This document shows, piece by piece, positions 20,855 to 35,348 of a stretch of DNA of 64,000 nucleotides. The stretch is from Bigelowiella natans CCMP2755 (lineage: Eukaryota > Cercozoa > Chlorarachniophyceae). The position numbers and the translations under genes were made by a program. Under the pieces are notes generated by a model that ran no database searches, was not told the DNA's origin, and was given only the letters and a program-made list of their open reading frames with translations. Where the stretch lies: NCBI GenBank assembly GCA_000320545.1, contig ADNK01000512.1, forward strand, positions 1 through 64,000, read 5' to 3'. The first letter of the stretch is position 1. Every line of letters starts with the position of its first letter.

Positions 20855-21858
20855 AGGTGCATCCGTCAATCAGCTTGCAGATTTTGCACACATTATATAC
20901 ACATGCGAAATATTTACGTGACAATGGTGCGCATGACCGCAAAATGAAACTTGCAATGCGATGCCAGAATGCACATGTCATGAACGTCATGTGAGCATGC
21001 AAGCATCATCTCGCATCTGGCTGCAGCAAGAAATTGCTTGATGCCACTTGCTAGCTTGACATGCCATGACACCTCTTTCGATTCAGCAACGCTAGAACGC
21101 TAGAACGTGTCTGACGACTGTTCAACAATTTCAGAATTTGAGGATCATCGTGCATCGAAATGACTCTTCATTTTCGCACATTGCTTAGATTGTGATAGTC
21201 GTGGCATACAATGATTTTTGAATTGCACAAGCACTGCTTACACGCCGTACTAGCGTAGCCAGCTAGCCAGCTATGCTAGCATAGCTAGACAGCGCCTGGA
21301 GCGTGATTTTGCACACAGAGGCCAACACACACGAAACACACTTTCATGTGACATGCAAGCGCACACATCTAGACATGCATCGCTAGATCACACGCTCAAG
21401 GTGCATGTGTGCACCTGGAACAGTGATCGAAGCAGGTGCCAAATGCAACCACCATGCATTGACATCCAATATAAAATCTGTTTGGCAAATGTGCACAATA
21501 ATTTCGCCCCAGCCACAACACAAATAATTTCATTTTTGATTCCTCACTTTGAGTTTGCACGATGAGCATCATTGCAGCTGCATCGTAGAACAATGCGAGA
21601 ACTAGATTTCTAAAACATTGACGCTACACGTGGAGTAACAACATGCTATTCTGAGGTTTCCCCACTTGCTATCCCCGAAACTATTTCGCTTCACTGAAAG
21701 CAGACGCTCTCTTACTCGCACGTGATTCCCTAAGTTTATGAAATACAGTGATTATCACGAAGAAAGGCATTACTCAATAGAGAAGCCAAAAGATAGACAA
21801 TTACAATATCATCACATCATCATAGAAGCATTTTGATTTATAAACTACCGGCTCTTAT
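20855..21858. other. Convergent spacer C, palindrome-rich
   Basis: No gene supported between the 3' ends of the coiled-coil gene (+) and the DZIP1-like gene (-). TGCA and CATG are dense from 20870 to 21080 and from 21340 to 21480. GCTAGC occurs at 21050-21055, near 21262 and within an 18-bp perfect palindrome at 21269-21286. Confidence 0.72.
21269..21286. repeat. 18-bp perfect palindrome
   Basis: AGCTATGCTAGCATAGCT equals its own reverse complement. Its core TATGCTAGCATA differs at the two ends from the CATGCTAGCATG palindrome found in three other convergent spacers. Confidence 0.9.
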
Positions 21859-22238
21859 TTACGGCGGTGGTGTCTTCCTTGCCTTCTCTTGAGAATGGCC
21901 TAGTTCCATTGCTGAGACAACAGCCCCAGCGACAACGATGATAAGAGACAAATTTCAACTCAACAAGTTATCAACCACATAATAATTTAGCATGGTTCAT
22001 GTAAAACTGCTGTGAGAAAACAAACTAATTCTATTACAGTAATCCTGTAGAATCATGATCTCTATTTGCGGTGCCGGTTTCGTAAAGTTTATTTAAGACT
22101 CCAGTCATACGAAACCGCGTTAGCGGTGGTGAGGATACTGGTCCCCTAAGTGATAATAAAGTGGAAGAACAAGGAAGGAGGAAAATTATGGGCAAAAATA
22201 TTATGAAAGGGTTAGCACAAATCGAATAAATATATAGT

Positions 22239-22287
<49 letters not shown>

Positions 22288-22696
22288 AATATATATATAT
22301 ATAAATATAAAAAATATATATATATATATATCATGTTCATGGAAATATTTCTATCACAACATATAAAATTCGTATAATATAGACACAATCATAAGTATGC
22401 TTGTGTACTTAACCTTCTATTATCCTCATGACTCGGAACGCTGCCAAATGACATCACAACATATGTAATAAATTTTCATATTAATAATATTCGGCATATT
22501 TTGGTATGATCTTAGGTAGCTTTTGTTGGTGGGTGGTAGTTATGGATGTTGGAAATACAGACCTCAGCGGAGATGTCTCGAAATCCTCAAGTGCAAGTTC
22601 TTCTTCACTCCCGCCTGAACATACCATTATTCGATAGTAGCAGAGAGCAACAATTTTAAACACAATAAAAGTAGCCGTATCTCTGTCTACCCCCCC

Positions 22697-22739
<43 letters not shown>

Positions 22740-25700
22740 ATTACTTACAATTCAGATTTCATATTGTGCATAATAACTTTTAAAGATTTTAGAAAATGAA
22801 AAAATCGAAGATGAATTACAAAAAAAAATGTATAACCAGATATGATCAAGCCGCCAAACTTTCCGTTCTCACCTTTGACCTGAGAGTAGATGGGTAGGAA
22901 GGGAGGAAGACAGCAAGCATACAGATAATGATCAGTCTGGTCACATAAAATTTCTGCATCCCCCCCCTCCCTACTCTCTTTCTGAGTTTCTAGGTTCGTA
23001 CGCGGGAAGGAGGCGTGGGCTGAGGGGTAAATACAGGAGTTTCCGAATCGTCCTTGCCGTCCTCCTGATGATGTGATAAATAAGGGAGCATCACCCGAAC
23101 AATACGGGGATGGGGAGAGATTGCAGGAGGATTAGAGATATGAGTGCAAGGAGGTAATCAATGAAAAGGAATGAATCGGGGGGAAGAATAAGAAGGTAAA
23201 ATTATGAGTTATACATATGTAAAGCAATATGAGAAATAAAGGCGGGCAAAAAATTAGAAAGTACTATTGACAAACCGGAAGGCCTGACGCTTCGATGAGC
23301 TTCTGTCGAATTTTTTGTCGTTTTTCTGACGCCGTGCGTGCTTCTTCTTCCTGTCTGAGTTTCTCTTTCCGAAGTTTTTCCTCATCCCAAGAACGCCTGT
23401 TTGTTCGATTCAATTCAGGAGTAAAAAATACAATTACCGCGCAGGAAACTTCACATCTACACAGAGAGAGATAAAGTTGTTTTCTTGTAACTTGAAAAGA
23501 ATAGACTTGTACATATTGACTCACTATCCACAAAAACTACGTCCTCCATTATTCTACTCTTGTTTTATTTTCCTGCTTTTTCTTCTTTAATCACCCTCTC
23601 ACTACTACTATTACTACTACTACCAGTAGTAGTGGTGATTTTACTTCTGCTGCAACTGCCGCTACAACTAGTATTACCATATTTCCTTGTTTCGCTCTTT
23701 CGTATTCTGATGAAGCGAGGCATCAGGCAGTTTCGTGCTCTGTAGGTAAGAACGGAAGAGATAGATATTTTAGTATTTGCATGTATTCATTTGTTTATAA
23801 TTTTAAGGATTTACCAAGAACTCGACTTTCCAAATTTCTGCTGCTACTACTACTTATACTACTACGACTAATATTGTGCTGCGACAGCAGCTTCAGGCAC
23901 TAAAATAACATCGACCCCCCCACAGCTATTTCTGTAGTATTTCTACCGGCCCATCTTGTAGGGGAGGAGGGGGCTCTTCGCTGACAGCTGGCAAAATGTC
24001 CACGTTCCTGAGTATTTGAATAAAGTAGAAGCAGGAAGTAAGTTATACTTCAATGTTTACGGAAACAAACTAATATGTAGAAATCAAAAGATACATCCTC
24101 TACGTATTTATCACCACTACAACAATAACAACAACAACAACTCAAACAACAGCTATCTATCAATGCTACTACTGTTTTCACTACTTCTGTGATCCTTTAG
24201 GTGTTAGCTTTGCTGATTTTGTCCAGCCGCCTTGGATCTGCTGATTCTTCCTTCCACTCCTAGGTTAAATTCGAGAATAAAATCACCTCAAGTTCAAATA
24301 ACTTAAGAGAGCTAATGAAGAAATATTTGGGTGGAAGGAAACCTTGGTTGTAACTCTTGTTGCATTTTGTTGGGATTGGCTTTGTTATTATCGTTGTCTT
24401 TTTTCAACTCGTCCCTTGAGAGCGCCGTTACACTATCAATGTTTTTTTCATTTTTTTGGTTATTCAACGGAGAGAATGCGTTATGGTCATCGTGGAGGGA
24501 GAAGGGCTCCACAGTGTCGCCTATGTTCTTGCTGCTAATGCTGTGCACGTGATCCTCTTTCTTCTTCCCCGTTACCGTCCCATGATTTTCAGGCAGATTG
24601 TTTGTCTCATACTTTTGTCGATGTTTTGGCTGGTGCTGCTGCTGCTGGTTCTGCTCTTTATTCCGAGGGCTCCGTCGCAAGTCGTTGCTTGAAGCGAAAG
24701 AACCGCTCAGAAGCGGGTTACGATGGCGCCTGGCTGAGGATGAGAACTGCCTTACTGGTGAAACTATTCCAACCGTATCAATACCCGTGTTGCTCCCTCT
24801 GGGCTGAGTGCCTCTTCTTCCCTTATTAAGCGCAGAGGCTGCGGCAGCTTCCTTGCTCTTGCTTTCTAGCTGATCAATCTGACGAGATGTATCAGTCTTC
24901 AAGAGTTGGATATCACTGCTTGGCTGGTAGTACTCTCGTGTCGCCCGATGCAACTGATCTTCTACCCTTCTCTCATGCACTTGCCACTTGTTACTTGCGA
25001 TGCGGGATTCTAAGGGGGCAATATCGCGCTCTGTGATGCCAGGAAGCTCCACCTCCAGCGCCTTCCGACGTTTCTGAAGCTTCTTTGTTTCGAGCTGAAA
25101 ACGGCTCTGAATAGCATTACTGGTGATACTACTGTCGCTATTTCCAACAACTCCATCTTCGTCAAGGGTGATAGAATATTGCGGGCTGCTCGTGGCTACA
25201 GTTCTGGCTTCTTTCGCTAATCGTGATATTTCGCTCAGCTGCTCATTCCTTTGGGCGATACCTTGGCCGACCTTCCTCTCAACCAACTGTGAAGTGAGTT
25301 GTCTTTGCCGCATTTCTCTCTCGGCATTGAAGATTTGTGAGAGGCACTCGTCGATCCTTCGATCGGACTCCTGTACCTTCCCTTTGAACTGCGCGTTCAG
25401 CTGCGCGACAGCGTCGTGGAATTGCGAGCGTTCTTGCTGCTGCATCCCATGAACGACTTTCATCATGCGCTCGTCAGCACTCGACAGAATCTTCTCGAGT
25501 GCATCAGTTTGCAAACTCCGGTTGCTGCTATCCCCCCCGAATGTGCTACTCTGCTGTTGGAGCTCTTGCACTACCACCTTTTCTGCCCACATGGCTTCAA
25601 CGTAGGCGTTCGCAGGGATGCTTTCCGCCGCGACTTTACTACCGAGATACTCTACCACATCACCGACAGTGACAGGATCATCAGCTCCACTCCTCCTACC

Positions 25701-26044
25701 CACTGCTGCGAGCAGGTTCTTAGATAAGGCGTTGAAGTAGGCCCTGGGGCTTTCGTTGTCGGGAGAGGAAAGACGAAGCAATGAGCTTGAGAAGCTTTCC
25801 TCTGCTTTCCGAATATATGAGAGCTCTGCATTTGCGTGCAGTTTAGACAGCAGCGCTTTAGCGATTGCCTGTAACGGCTCCTTTTCGTCCGAAGAAGGGG
25901 CAGAAGAACTAGAGAGAGGATCAAACTGCTCGCACACCGATAGGAGCTGTGGCCACAAATCCAGCACGTGTGACTGAGGGAGGAGGGGGTTATAAATGGA
26001 TGTAGACGTGAACATCCATAGGTTATTAGAATATATAAAGTAGA

Positions 26045-26088
<44 letters not shown>

Positions 26089-29000
26089 AGGAATTATTAG
26101 AAGAAGAAAAGAAGAAGAAGAAGAAAGAAAAACCAATATTTATGGTTTTTACCACTGAAACAGCGCCCTGCTCATTTAAGCGTTCTAATCCCCCACTCTC
26201 CTCGTGAGAAGAGTAGTATTTACTTATTGCAGATTGTAGAGGCGCTTTAAGGTCTCTCGGCTCAGTCCGTCGTATCTCAACCATCTGCCTCGCCAGAGAA
26301 GTAGAGCGGCCAGAGATGGACTCCCTCAGCTCCTTTAGGTCCTTCTCGCGTGCTGATCGAAACTGTGAAGAATTTGTGTCGAGCAATGCAGTAATTGGTT
26401 ATGATAATAATATCAACGTATGGCAACATACTTGGAGGAAAAGATTATGAATCAATATCACGCTATTTCATTAATTTGTTCAATCGCTCCTCTCCTTTAT
26501 AGTTTTCTTCTTTTGCCATTGTCTTTGTCTCGTATAAATGTACCAATCAATTAAGTACTCTTTATCTTTCCTTCCCCATTTATTTTAAGCATTACGCAAT
26601 AACTCAAGAAATAGCTATGTGCCAACACCTGCTGGGCGAGCTCCTGAGCGGCATGATCAGCTTTCTTGGTAATGAGGGCAACGCGTTCTTTCAACTGCCG
26701 TTGAGCTCGAGACTGAACCATCTAGAGAATTCAGAAATTCAAAATAATGATTCAATTCAAATTTGTGAAATATTGATATTAACAACGCTGGTGTGTGAGT
26801 TTTGCCATTCGACTTCAATGGCGTTTTTTATCAACACTTATGATTCTGTCCGAAGAACTCCCTACTTCTCGAGCAAATTTACAAGGAATACACAAAACCT
26901 GGACGGGCGACTCTGGCTCTGTTTCCTTTTCATCCTCATCAAACTTCTTCTTCATCTCCAACGCTGCCACTTGCGATTCAACCCCACCCAGCTCTTCCAT
27001 CCTATATTGTTTGCACAGCAATCGAAGGATTCAGTTCGAATAAGAAAGGGGAAATAAAGCCAACATCTTATCAGATTAGATACGTTAATGGCTGTGCTGA
27101 GGGTGCTTCTTGATATTGCCGCTGCTGCTGCTGCTGTTGTTGTCTTGAATTTTGTTCTTCCACATGGCTTGAAACTTTGTTGATACGGTCTAAGGCTTTT
27201 TCCACAAGTTGCTGAAGTGCTCTTTGCTGCTCCAACACCTGTAAGTTAATCACTTCGGTCCTCTTTGAGACTACTGAAGATGAGAAAACAATATTATACG
27301 ACTGAATTTATAATTATACTCATAATAATAATAATGATAACTCGCCGAAAGAATCTCGACGCAAAGAGCGGACGCAAAACCTCAGGACATGCGAAGTGTA
27401 TTTAGGTTCGATGCACGGGAAAAAACGGAGATAACAATGGAGAACTTCACCATTTATATCATATTGTCGTATTTAGAATTTCGTGAAAATTATGCAAGTG
27501 AATTACAGGCTATCCACATAACTTCTTTCCAGGCTTATCAACAGTGCTCTCATCCCTTGTTAGGTTATATGATGTTCTTCCTCTCTATTCGTCGTAGATT
27601 AGCAATCCCACCTTTGCTCTTCTCCTCCTCCTGCCTTGCATTCTCTCGATCGGTCTCTATGCGTGCTGATAAGGCCTCTTTCTTCGCAAGGGTGAGTTGC
27701 TGCAGCGAGGAGGAAGGACGAGAGAAGAAGAAGAAGAAGAAGAAGAAGAAGAGAAACAGAGCAAAAAGGATGATGTGAGAGCAGCGAAGTCAAAATTTGA
27801 AATGCTAGTGAATATTCGTAATGAGAATACCAATAATGATTGTGAAATACTAGTGAAATATTTATTAATGAAAACGCTAATAATCATTGTTCTTCAAAAA
27901 AACCTATCTGTTTTTCACAGTTAAATTAGCCAGAAAGAACATGTTCTTTCCTAATGTTTAAGTTCCCGAAATATTCCACACACAGCCTCCATGATTCTTT
28001 CTGAAAATACTACGGAGTAGACGTTGTACTTGCGAAATTTGCTGGGAGAGTTCGAGAAAATGGCTGATATATGATGAGAACATGAAGCAAATAGAATTTA
28101 CATAAAAGCACATTATTAAATATACGTGCATAATCGAGTTTATACAGGAAAAGGCTTCAAGTGAATAATCAGATGAACTATAAATACTAGGAGCGTTGCC
28201 TCTATTCCTACTACAACTACTACTACTACTACTACAACTACTACTACCTCATTTAGTACCACAAAATTTATAACCTACCGCTGCTGCTTGGTGGTTGCGT
28301 CCTTGATTACTTTTTCTAATTCCCTAATCTTTTCCTCAGTTTCAGCGCTCTTCTGTAGGTTCGTAGCCATAGATTTGACAATAGCATGAAGATATAGTCG
28401 CCCATACATCAACCAATACATCATACAGGAAAGCAGCAAGTATTCGTTTCTACCGTTACCACCACCAAACATCATCGGTCGTCTATCACTGTTCAATCTC
28501 TACTTCCCCCTTGATTCTACTAGCTACCTTCGGAGAGCCCACCATCGTCGGATCTTCCAGACCCTGGTGGCGACGCTGCACGTGTTTATCCAAGTAGAAT
28601 TTGCTCTTAAACCTCGCCCGACAGAATTTGCAGGAATGCACTTCATACTCGCCCTCCTGCGACAGAAGCATATGCACTTCAAATGCACGTATTTCATCGA
28701 TCGTAAAGACAGGCAACGTGTAAATAAAATTGTAGATCGGTGGATGTGGAAGAATCTTGGTAGCGTTACGAGTTCCGATAAACATTCAATCTTCAAAACG
28801 ATTGGGATGCACTCACCTTGCTCTCTTGAGAAGAACGATTCTTGCGCCCTCGACCACCACTACCCCTGAGGTGCAAACAGAATGAAAATAACAAGCGACG
28901 AATAAACGCCCATTATTATTAATTTCGGATGGTCCAAGCTAACATTCCTTCAATTGTTTCTTCCATGTATAATTTACCTTATTTTGCTGCGAACACGTGC

Positions 29001-30128
29001 CCTGCGGGATTTTGACGATGTGGCTTCGTAAACTGTGAGAAGCTTCTTCATGTAGCGATGCTGCTTCTTCATATGTATCATCTCCTCCTAAGATAGCAAT
29101 AAATGAAATGACTTCACACGTTATTCAGGATAAATTTATTTTCGAGAAATAAACCTCTTTCTTTTTGGAGTTCTGAGCTTGATGCCTTAAGTCCTCCTCC
29201 CACTTATACTCCCTCTCACGGCTTGCATTTCCCAGAGCGAGAAGGTGATTTTGCATGTTGAGAAGATACTCAATCATTAACTGCATTAGCCTTATTAGCT
29301 TTAATGTGCTGCGTGTATTCATCAGCGATACATCTGGAAGGAATAATTCAAATTATGTTTGTAAGTCCATGATATCACGACCGATGAAGTGCCAAAATTG
29401 CAGCAAAAATTACGTTCAATGGATGGTATCTCATCTACTGTCGACGGCACACATATAAGGACAGAGTCGCCTGTAATCTTCTTACCGTCCTCTGAGATGT
29501 CAGCAAATGTGATATGATCCACATTATCGTTCAGAACTTCGACATTGACCTGCGTCAGTAAAAACATAAGTCTGGAATTTGCTGACCGCCGATTAAAGAA
29601 GTTAAGTTTTATATTATCACTATCTTAGTTCCCGCCAGCGAAGAGTATAAAGAGGGGAAAAGAAGATTAGAACTGATACCTGTGCAACAATGTCATCAAG
29701 ATCAACCTTCGCCAGCTTTCTCCAGTCAAGCTTTCCCTATTTTTGTCAAGAAAGAGGGTCCATAAATCCCGAACAGAAATTACATGTTAGTGGTGAGCGT
29801 ATGATTTATGTCACCAGCCGTGCATCACACTCGGAAAAATATAATTCGTTAAAACAATCATATATTAGCGAATTTTGTCATAAATCTATCCTCCCATTGC
29901 TCCTGAAGCTTGTTTGAGTGACTACCAAACGAATTCGGCGATCTGTCGCCGTCACAAAGAGGCTACTGTGGTGAACCCCTCGTGCTGTAAGTAACGACGA
30001 ACTAGAATCATGCGTCGAAAACTCCTCACCTGCCGCCTTTGGAAGCAGAATCCATTCATTTGCTCGTGATGGACATAGTCAGAAGATGCTGGGGGGCCAG
30101 GTCCCTCGTGCAACGGGGAGAACGCCAT
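21859..30128 (-). CDS. DZIP1-like C2H2 zinc-finger/coiled-coil protein
   Basis: DZIP1 (Iguana) proteins sit at the basal body and transition zone and act in ciliogenesis. ATG at 30126-30128; exon 1 (30128-30030) ends ...NGFCFQRRQ and splices in phase to GKLDWRKLAKVDLDDIVAQ (29736-29680), the DZIP1 N-terminal signature. Then VNVEVLNDNVDHITFADISED, LIRLMQLMIEYLLNMQNHLL, and a single C2H2 finger CKFCRARFKSKFYLDKHVQR-RH near 28565-28645, as in DZIP1. After it come many coiled-coil exons: about 28275-28340, 27610-27690, 27100-27240, 26815-26990, 26160-26360, and a long one at about 24330-25980. Shorter tail exons (SWDEEKLRKEKLRQEEEA at 23270-23405; GGSEEELALEDFETSP near 22560-22610) lead to a probable stop at 21859-21861. 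The family call is strong; one gene through to 21.9 kb is likely but unproven. Confidence 0.75.
22240..22332. repeat. Compound (CA)n(TA)n microsatellite
   Basis: A CA tract (about 22243-22272) runs into interrupted TA tracts. It lies inside a presumed intron near the 3' end of the DZIP1-like gene. Confidence 0.9.
22698..22738. repeat. (CT)n microsatellite
   Basis: Pure CT tract in an intron of the DZIP1-like gene; on the sense strand it reads GA. Confidence 0.92.
26047..26083. repeat. (GA)n microsatellite
   Basis: On the sense (minus) strand this is a TC tract upstream of the long exon that begins near 26000, where it could serve as part of the polypyrimidine tract. Confidence 0.92.
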
Positions 30129-30954
30129 CGATGCTTTTCAGTCCTTAATGTTCTTCTGCGGGCACGGGTAGAAGAGAAGAAAAGGCTATGATAAAGTGTC
30201 TACGACATCCCAGTATACACATATGAGGCAAAAAGTCCACGAAGTTTCTTCTCTATGCTCAAAGCATAGCAACGGATAGCCGAGAAGGACGTACGATATA
30301 GGGATTGATTTCTTGGGATTCCCATTTGCCCTTTTTTTCTGACCTAATATCATAACTGAGGACATATTCTTGTTTTATTTCATAACTCGCAGCATTTTTT
30401 ATCAAAGTCAATGTCGTTCCGCATCACTAGATCATCCGACAACGTGACAAATGTCTTAGGAGCGGGGTAAAAATATAGTTTTCTGTGTCATAGTATGAAA
30501 ACGCCTTAATAAGGACTACTGTGCCTCATAGCAACATAGCAACATGCAACATTCATCATGAACTGGGCAAAATTTAATGGATGATTTCGAAGACAATTTC
30601 CCAAAAATAAGCCAATAAGTTTCCAACTCCCGAGTACAATGTGTTCTCGACCAAATTACAAGATTTACATGATTTACATGCAAAGAGGGCACTCGTTTAA
30701 AGGAATCTAAAATCGATGCAATTCTCCCTTAAAAACATAGCTAAATACACATACACAGCTTCCTCTCGCACAGGGCAGATAATCTTCGAACTCATGGTTG
30801 AATTCATAAACACATGTCTTTGTAAATATTTGTCAGAAACATCAATTTCAGATTGACGCTGTATGGAAATGGGATGAACTTCTTAAATAGTCTTTGTTTC
30901 CGAACTCCCATTTGGAGCTTTCGCAATCTGAATAGAGTTCGAGGCACTTGTAGG
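30129..30954. promoter_or_regulatory. Divergent spacer between DZIP1-like and GBP genes
   Basis: About 0.8 kb upstream of both genes; no gene supported. Only a few scattered CATG/TGCA tetramers occur (near 30545 and 30670-30680), unlike the convergent spacers. Confidence 0.45.
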
Positions 30955-32785
30955 ATGAGCTTCCAGGACTTGGGTCACATCCGCGGCCATGCGGCTCGGA
31001 ACACGCCGCCACCTTCCCCTCCACTTACTCCGCCAAGAAAAACGACAAATCTCGCCAACATCCTTAGGTACATTGGATGTGAGACTTTTGGAAACGTGCC
31101 CTGTGTTATGGCGGCTCCCCACACTCGTGAGAAAATTGCGGGTTGGAGGGAAAGATAAGTCAAACTTCTCAGCATCTTGAATGTAATGTTTATGGTATTT
31201 CCCAGTTCATCAGTACGCCGAGGTAGCCGGGTTTCGCGCGCCGACTCTTCGTCCTCGAAAACAAGTAGAGAGGTATAAAATTTGAGGGATTCTTACGGAA
31301 TCTTCACTCTAAATCTTTTCTCATGATATTTCCGTCTTTAATTTTCAAAGAGAATTGGGGCCAAAAATCAATCGGATCCAGAAATCCAGGCTCTCTCTTC
31401 ATCGTTCAACAGTAAGTTGAAATCTGCCGAAGGTGATTATCTGTGGCACCGTTTTCCGCATCACACATTAACCGGAAATACCGCTAAATGGGCTGTTCCC
31501 CATCATGAAAGCCAGTTGGATGTTCACCCACAGCATAATGCATTATGTATTCCATTCTGTCATTTAGACGAGCAACAGAACTTCTTCCAGGATTTGGCGA
31601 TCCCGTTCATCGAATTCCAAGTCATCATCCCGTGCAAATTCGATCCCCTTACATCATAAATTATTGAGAAATTTTTCTTCCAAAGTAGAAAAAGCCCCCC
31701 TGAAATACTACTTGGAAATCTAATTTTCAGAACGGTAAGTTCGAAGTTAACCGAGATGCGGTGAAGATTCTCGAAAAGCTGCCTTCTCGGAAGATCAGAG
31801 TTGTCTGCATCGCTGGGCCGTACAGGTTTTATCGCGCTGTGATTCCAGAGCTTACAGAAGAATCAAACCCTGTTTTTGTTACCACAGGTCTGGTAAATCT
31901 TTTCTGCTGAATCAACTTATTGGACGCTCCGTGTCGAATGTAAGAACGACATATTCTCATATTCTTTATCATTTAATGTCATGCTCTCGAGACTGTCGCG
32001 AAAACTGATTCCGTGTAAATTAGGGGTTCCCTGTCGGGGGGAGCATTAACGCATGCACTAAGGTGTGAAGAGGAGTAGAGGAGCATGCTGATTGACTAAG
32101 AACAATCAATCCACAATTTTATCCTTTTGTAAAAATACACCGGTGGGAGCTCTTGGACATTAGTGGTGGTGGTCGTTTCCTTCTCTTTCTCCTCTTTCTC
32201 CTCTCCTCCTCGTCACAATCATCACTATCTCTTCTCGTATCAGGGTATTTGGATGCTGGTAACGAGGATGGAGGACGAGCCAGATACCTCCACAATATAC
32301 CTCGACTCAGAGGGGCTAGGTTCGGTGGACAAGGACATGGACTTCGATGCCCACGTCTTCGCTCTCTGTGTGCTCCTTTCCTCGAAGATCATACTCAATA
32401 CAAATGGTATCGACTTTGTAGCAGTAGCAGTAGATTTCTAGAGAAAACGAAGATGGGGGTTAGGGGAAGAGGGTGCATATAGAAACGACTGAAACTGCCG
32501 ATGCGATGATGATAGATGGAAAAAGAATTCACGAGATATACGATGTGACGAATATATAAATATGTGTCTTCTTCGAATCCACTAATGAAACTCTTATCTC
32601 TCTTCCTCCATCGATCTTATTGCGTCTTTATGATCTCTGCTGCAGGGTGTATCAACAGCGGCACAATCGAGCAGCTAGACACCGTAGTCAATCTAGCCCG
32701 TCACATCCAGCTTACGAGCGAAGGCAAACGCAACGCTGATGACTTGGTAGAAATGATGGTTGTGGCTGTGGAATCTCGTAGTAGC

Positions 32786-32820
<35 letters not shown>

Positions 32821-32958
32821 CAATAGTGGTAGTGGGGTCACAGTGTATATTCATTAGCCTGGGAGTAGTAACCGTCATATTTTATTATGTCCACTACCCT
32901 TTTACGAAATCACCGTGTGTGTTGTCATATTATATGCTTTTGGTAATTGATGATGCCG

Positions 32959-33004
<46 letters not shown>

Positions 33005-33147
33005 GTCCGTCTATTGCAGAGTACGGACGAGTTCCTGCGGCACTTCCCAGAGCTTGTGTGGGTCTTGCGGGACTTTACTCTTGGGCTCGAGGATCAGGTC
33101 GATCCTCGATCTGTGCTTGTTATAGCAGAAGAGGAAAAAGAAGAAGA

Positions 33148-33178
<31 letters not shown>

Positions 33179-33390
33179 TGTGTGTCAGTAGTCGCATTAC
33201 TTAATCAATATGTAATTTCATCACTACAACACACACTATCCACAGCATTAGATAATATTAAATTATCACTGTAAATGATTTAACATATTGTTGCAAGTGC
33301 TTACTTGTGGTATTTATTATACACACACACACACATCCACATACACATGCTACATGCTCATGCACGGGTTCTTGCCGCTTTTTCTTTCTC

Positions 33391-33426
<36 letters not shown>

Positions 33427-34465
33427 TTCATCAAAATTTCCTTCCATAACAAGCGTTAAAACCACCACCTCTATGTTTACTCAGAACGGCAATAAGATGA
33501 GCCCGGATGAGTACCTAGAAAGATGCCTTACCACCAGTAGTGCCAGCAACAAAAGGAAAAAACTCACTGATCAAAACGAAATCAAGACAGCACTTGCAAC
33601 CGTCTTTCGTAAGAGGTGATTGTGATTGTGTAGTGGCAAATCGCACGCACGTGAGAACAAGGATAACTGCCTTCTCGCGTAATAATAATCCGAGATTTAT
33701 GTAAAATCTTGCGGATTGCCGTTGATGAATGATTCATTTATATCACGTATGTCTTCGATAATTTACCAAAAACAGGCACTGTGTGACCCTTGTCCGCCCT
33801 GTCTACGATGAGAATAAGGTTCGGGATGTTAAACAAAACGAGGAGGATAAGTAGGAAGGCGAGGAAGAAAAAAAGAAGAAAAAGAAGAAGAAGAAAAAGA
33901 CCCCAAATGTATATATCTGAGATGAATAATAACGTTTTTTTCTTGCCTCCCTCCCAACCTCCTCCCCCTCAGCTTCGCGTTGTGTCAAATGAGCCGCTAC
34001 ATCGTTTACGCCCAGAATTTCGCTCTGAAATCAAGAATCTTGCCAAGGATCTAGCAGAAAAAACTTCTAACAAGATGGTAGTTGTTGTGCACAAAAAAAA
34101 GGAAAAAACATGGGTTCTCAGTCTAATGTTGGGTTATCCACCCCCTCCATCTCTTTAGCGTAGTAGCTAGATGTAATTGATCCGCATCTCCCCTCCATGC
34201 AAGAAAAGAGCAGAAATAGAGCGCACATGATACAGATTCAGTCATGTGCGCATGCGTGTTTAATAGTGCAAAAGCAGCAGCAGCTTCACAACCATCGATC
34301 ATCCTGTGCTACTATTCAACATCCTTGCCATTTTTAATATATACCATCATAATATAGGTATCAGGGCGCTACTTAAACGGCGAGGCGTTCGCGCGTCTCG
34401 CGCAGATTTATGTGCGAGGTATACAACCACTCAAACAGCGCAGCTGATTGTTTATACTTGCACGC

Positions 34466-34501
<36 letters not shown>

Positions 34502-34839
34502 ATATTCACACAACACACGCATAGGTATCAACACCGGAGCATTGCCGGCTATCCAATCTGCCTGGCGGTCTGTAATCGAGATTCAGGAGCAGCAGGGTCT
34601 TGAAAAGGCACTTGACATCTATGGTGTGCTTTGCCCGATGCCTACGCTCGACGGCAAGCACCTCCTCGATGATAAGGATCTGGCAAAAACTCACATCGCT
34701 GCTCGCGAGCGTGCGCTGGAGCTTCTCGACTGCATCGCCCTTCGCAGCACCAAAGCACTAAGAACCAAGCTCAACGCCAGGATCGAGAAAGTCGCTTATT
34801 TGCTGCCTGCATTTCCATATATCCATATATGTATATTTA

Positions 34840-34881
<42 letters not shown>

Positions 34882-35315
34882 CATTATTTTGGAGACATCC
34901 CATCCAATTGATATAGTAATTCCTTATTAATGTGATGGGGTTGGTTGGTTGGTTGGTGTGGTCGTCGATTGTCAGATTTGGGCCGAGAGGCAGACCACCA
35001 ATTACGTGGTCTCCAAGCAGCTCTGCTCCAAGGTAATGATGGCTCCTGGTTGTGATGATGGTGGTGATAATGGTACTACCTGCTGCGATGGTGGTGCTGC
35101 TGCTCAAAACCTGACGACACCACCACACAAACACGTACTACTACATGCTGTACTACTTACTGCAGGCAGCGTCGGAGGCTTGGAAAGAGGCTGAGTTTAG
35201 CACGGAGAGCGTTATACGTGACCCCAACTGGGTTGAAAAACGAAATCGTGCCATCGAGGCCTACCGCGACAAAGCGAAAGGTTTGTTAGTTCCAACAATC
35301 CTACGTATCCTCCCA

Positions 35316-35348
<33 letters not shown>

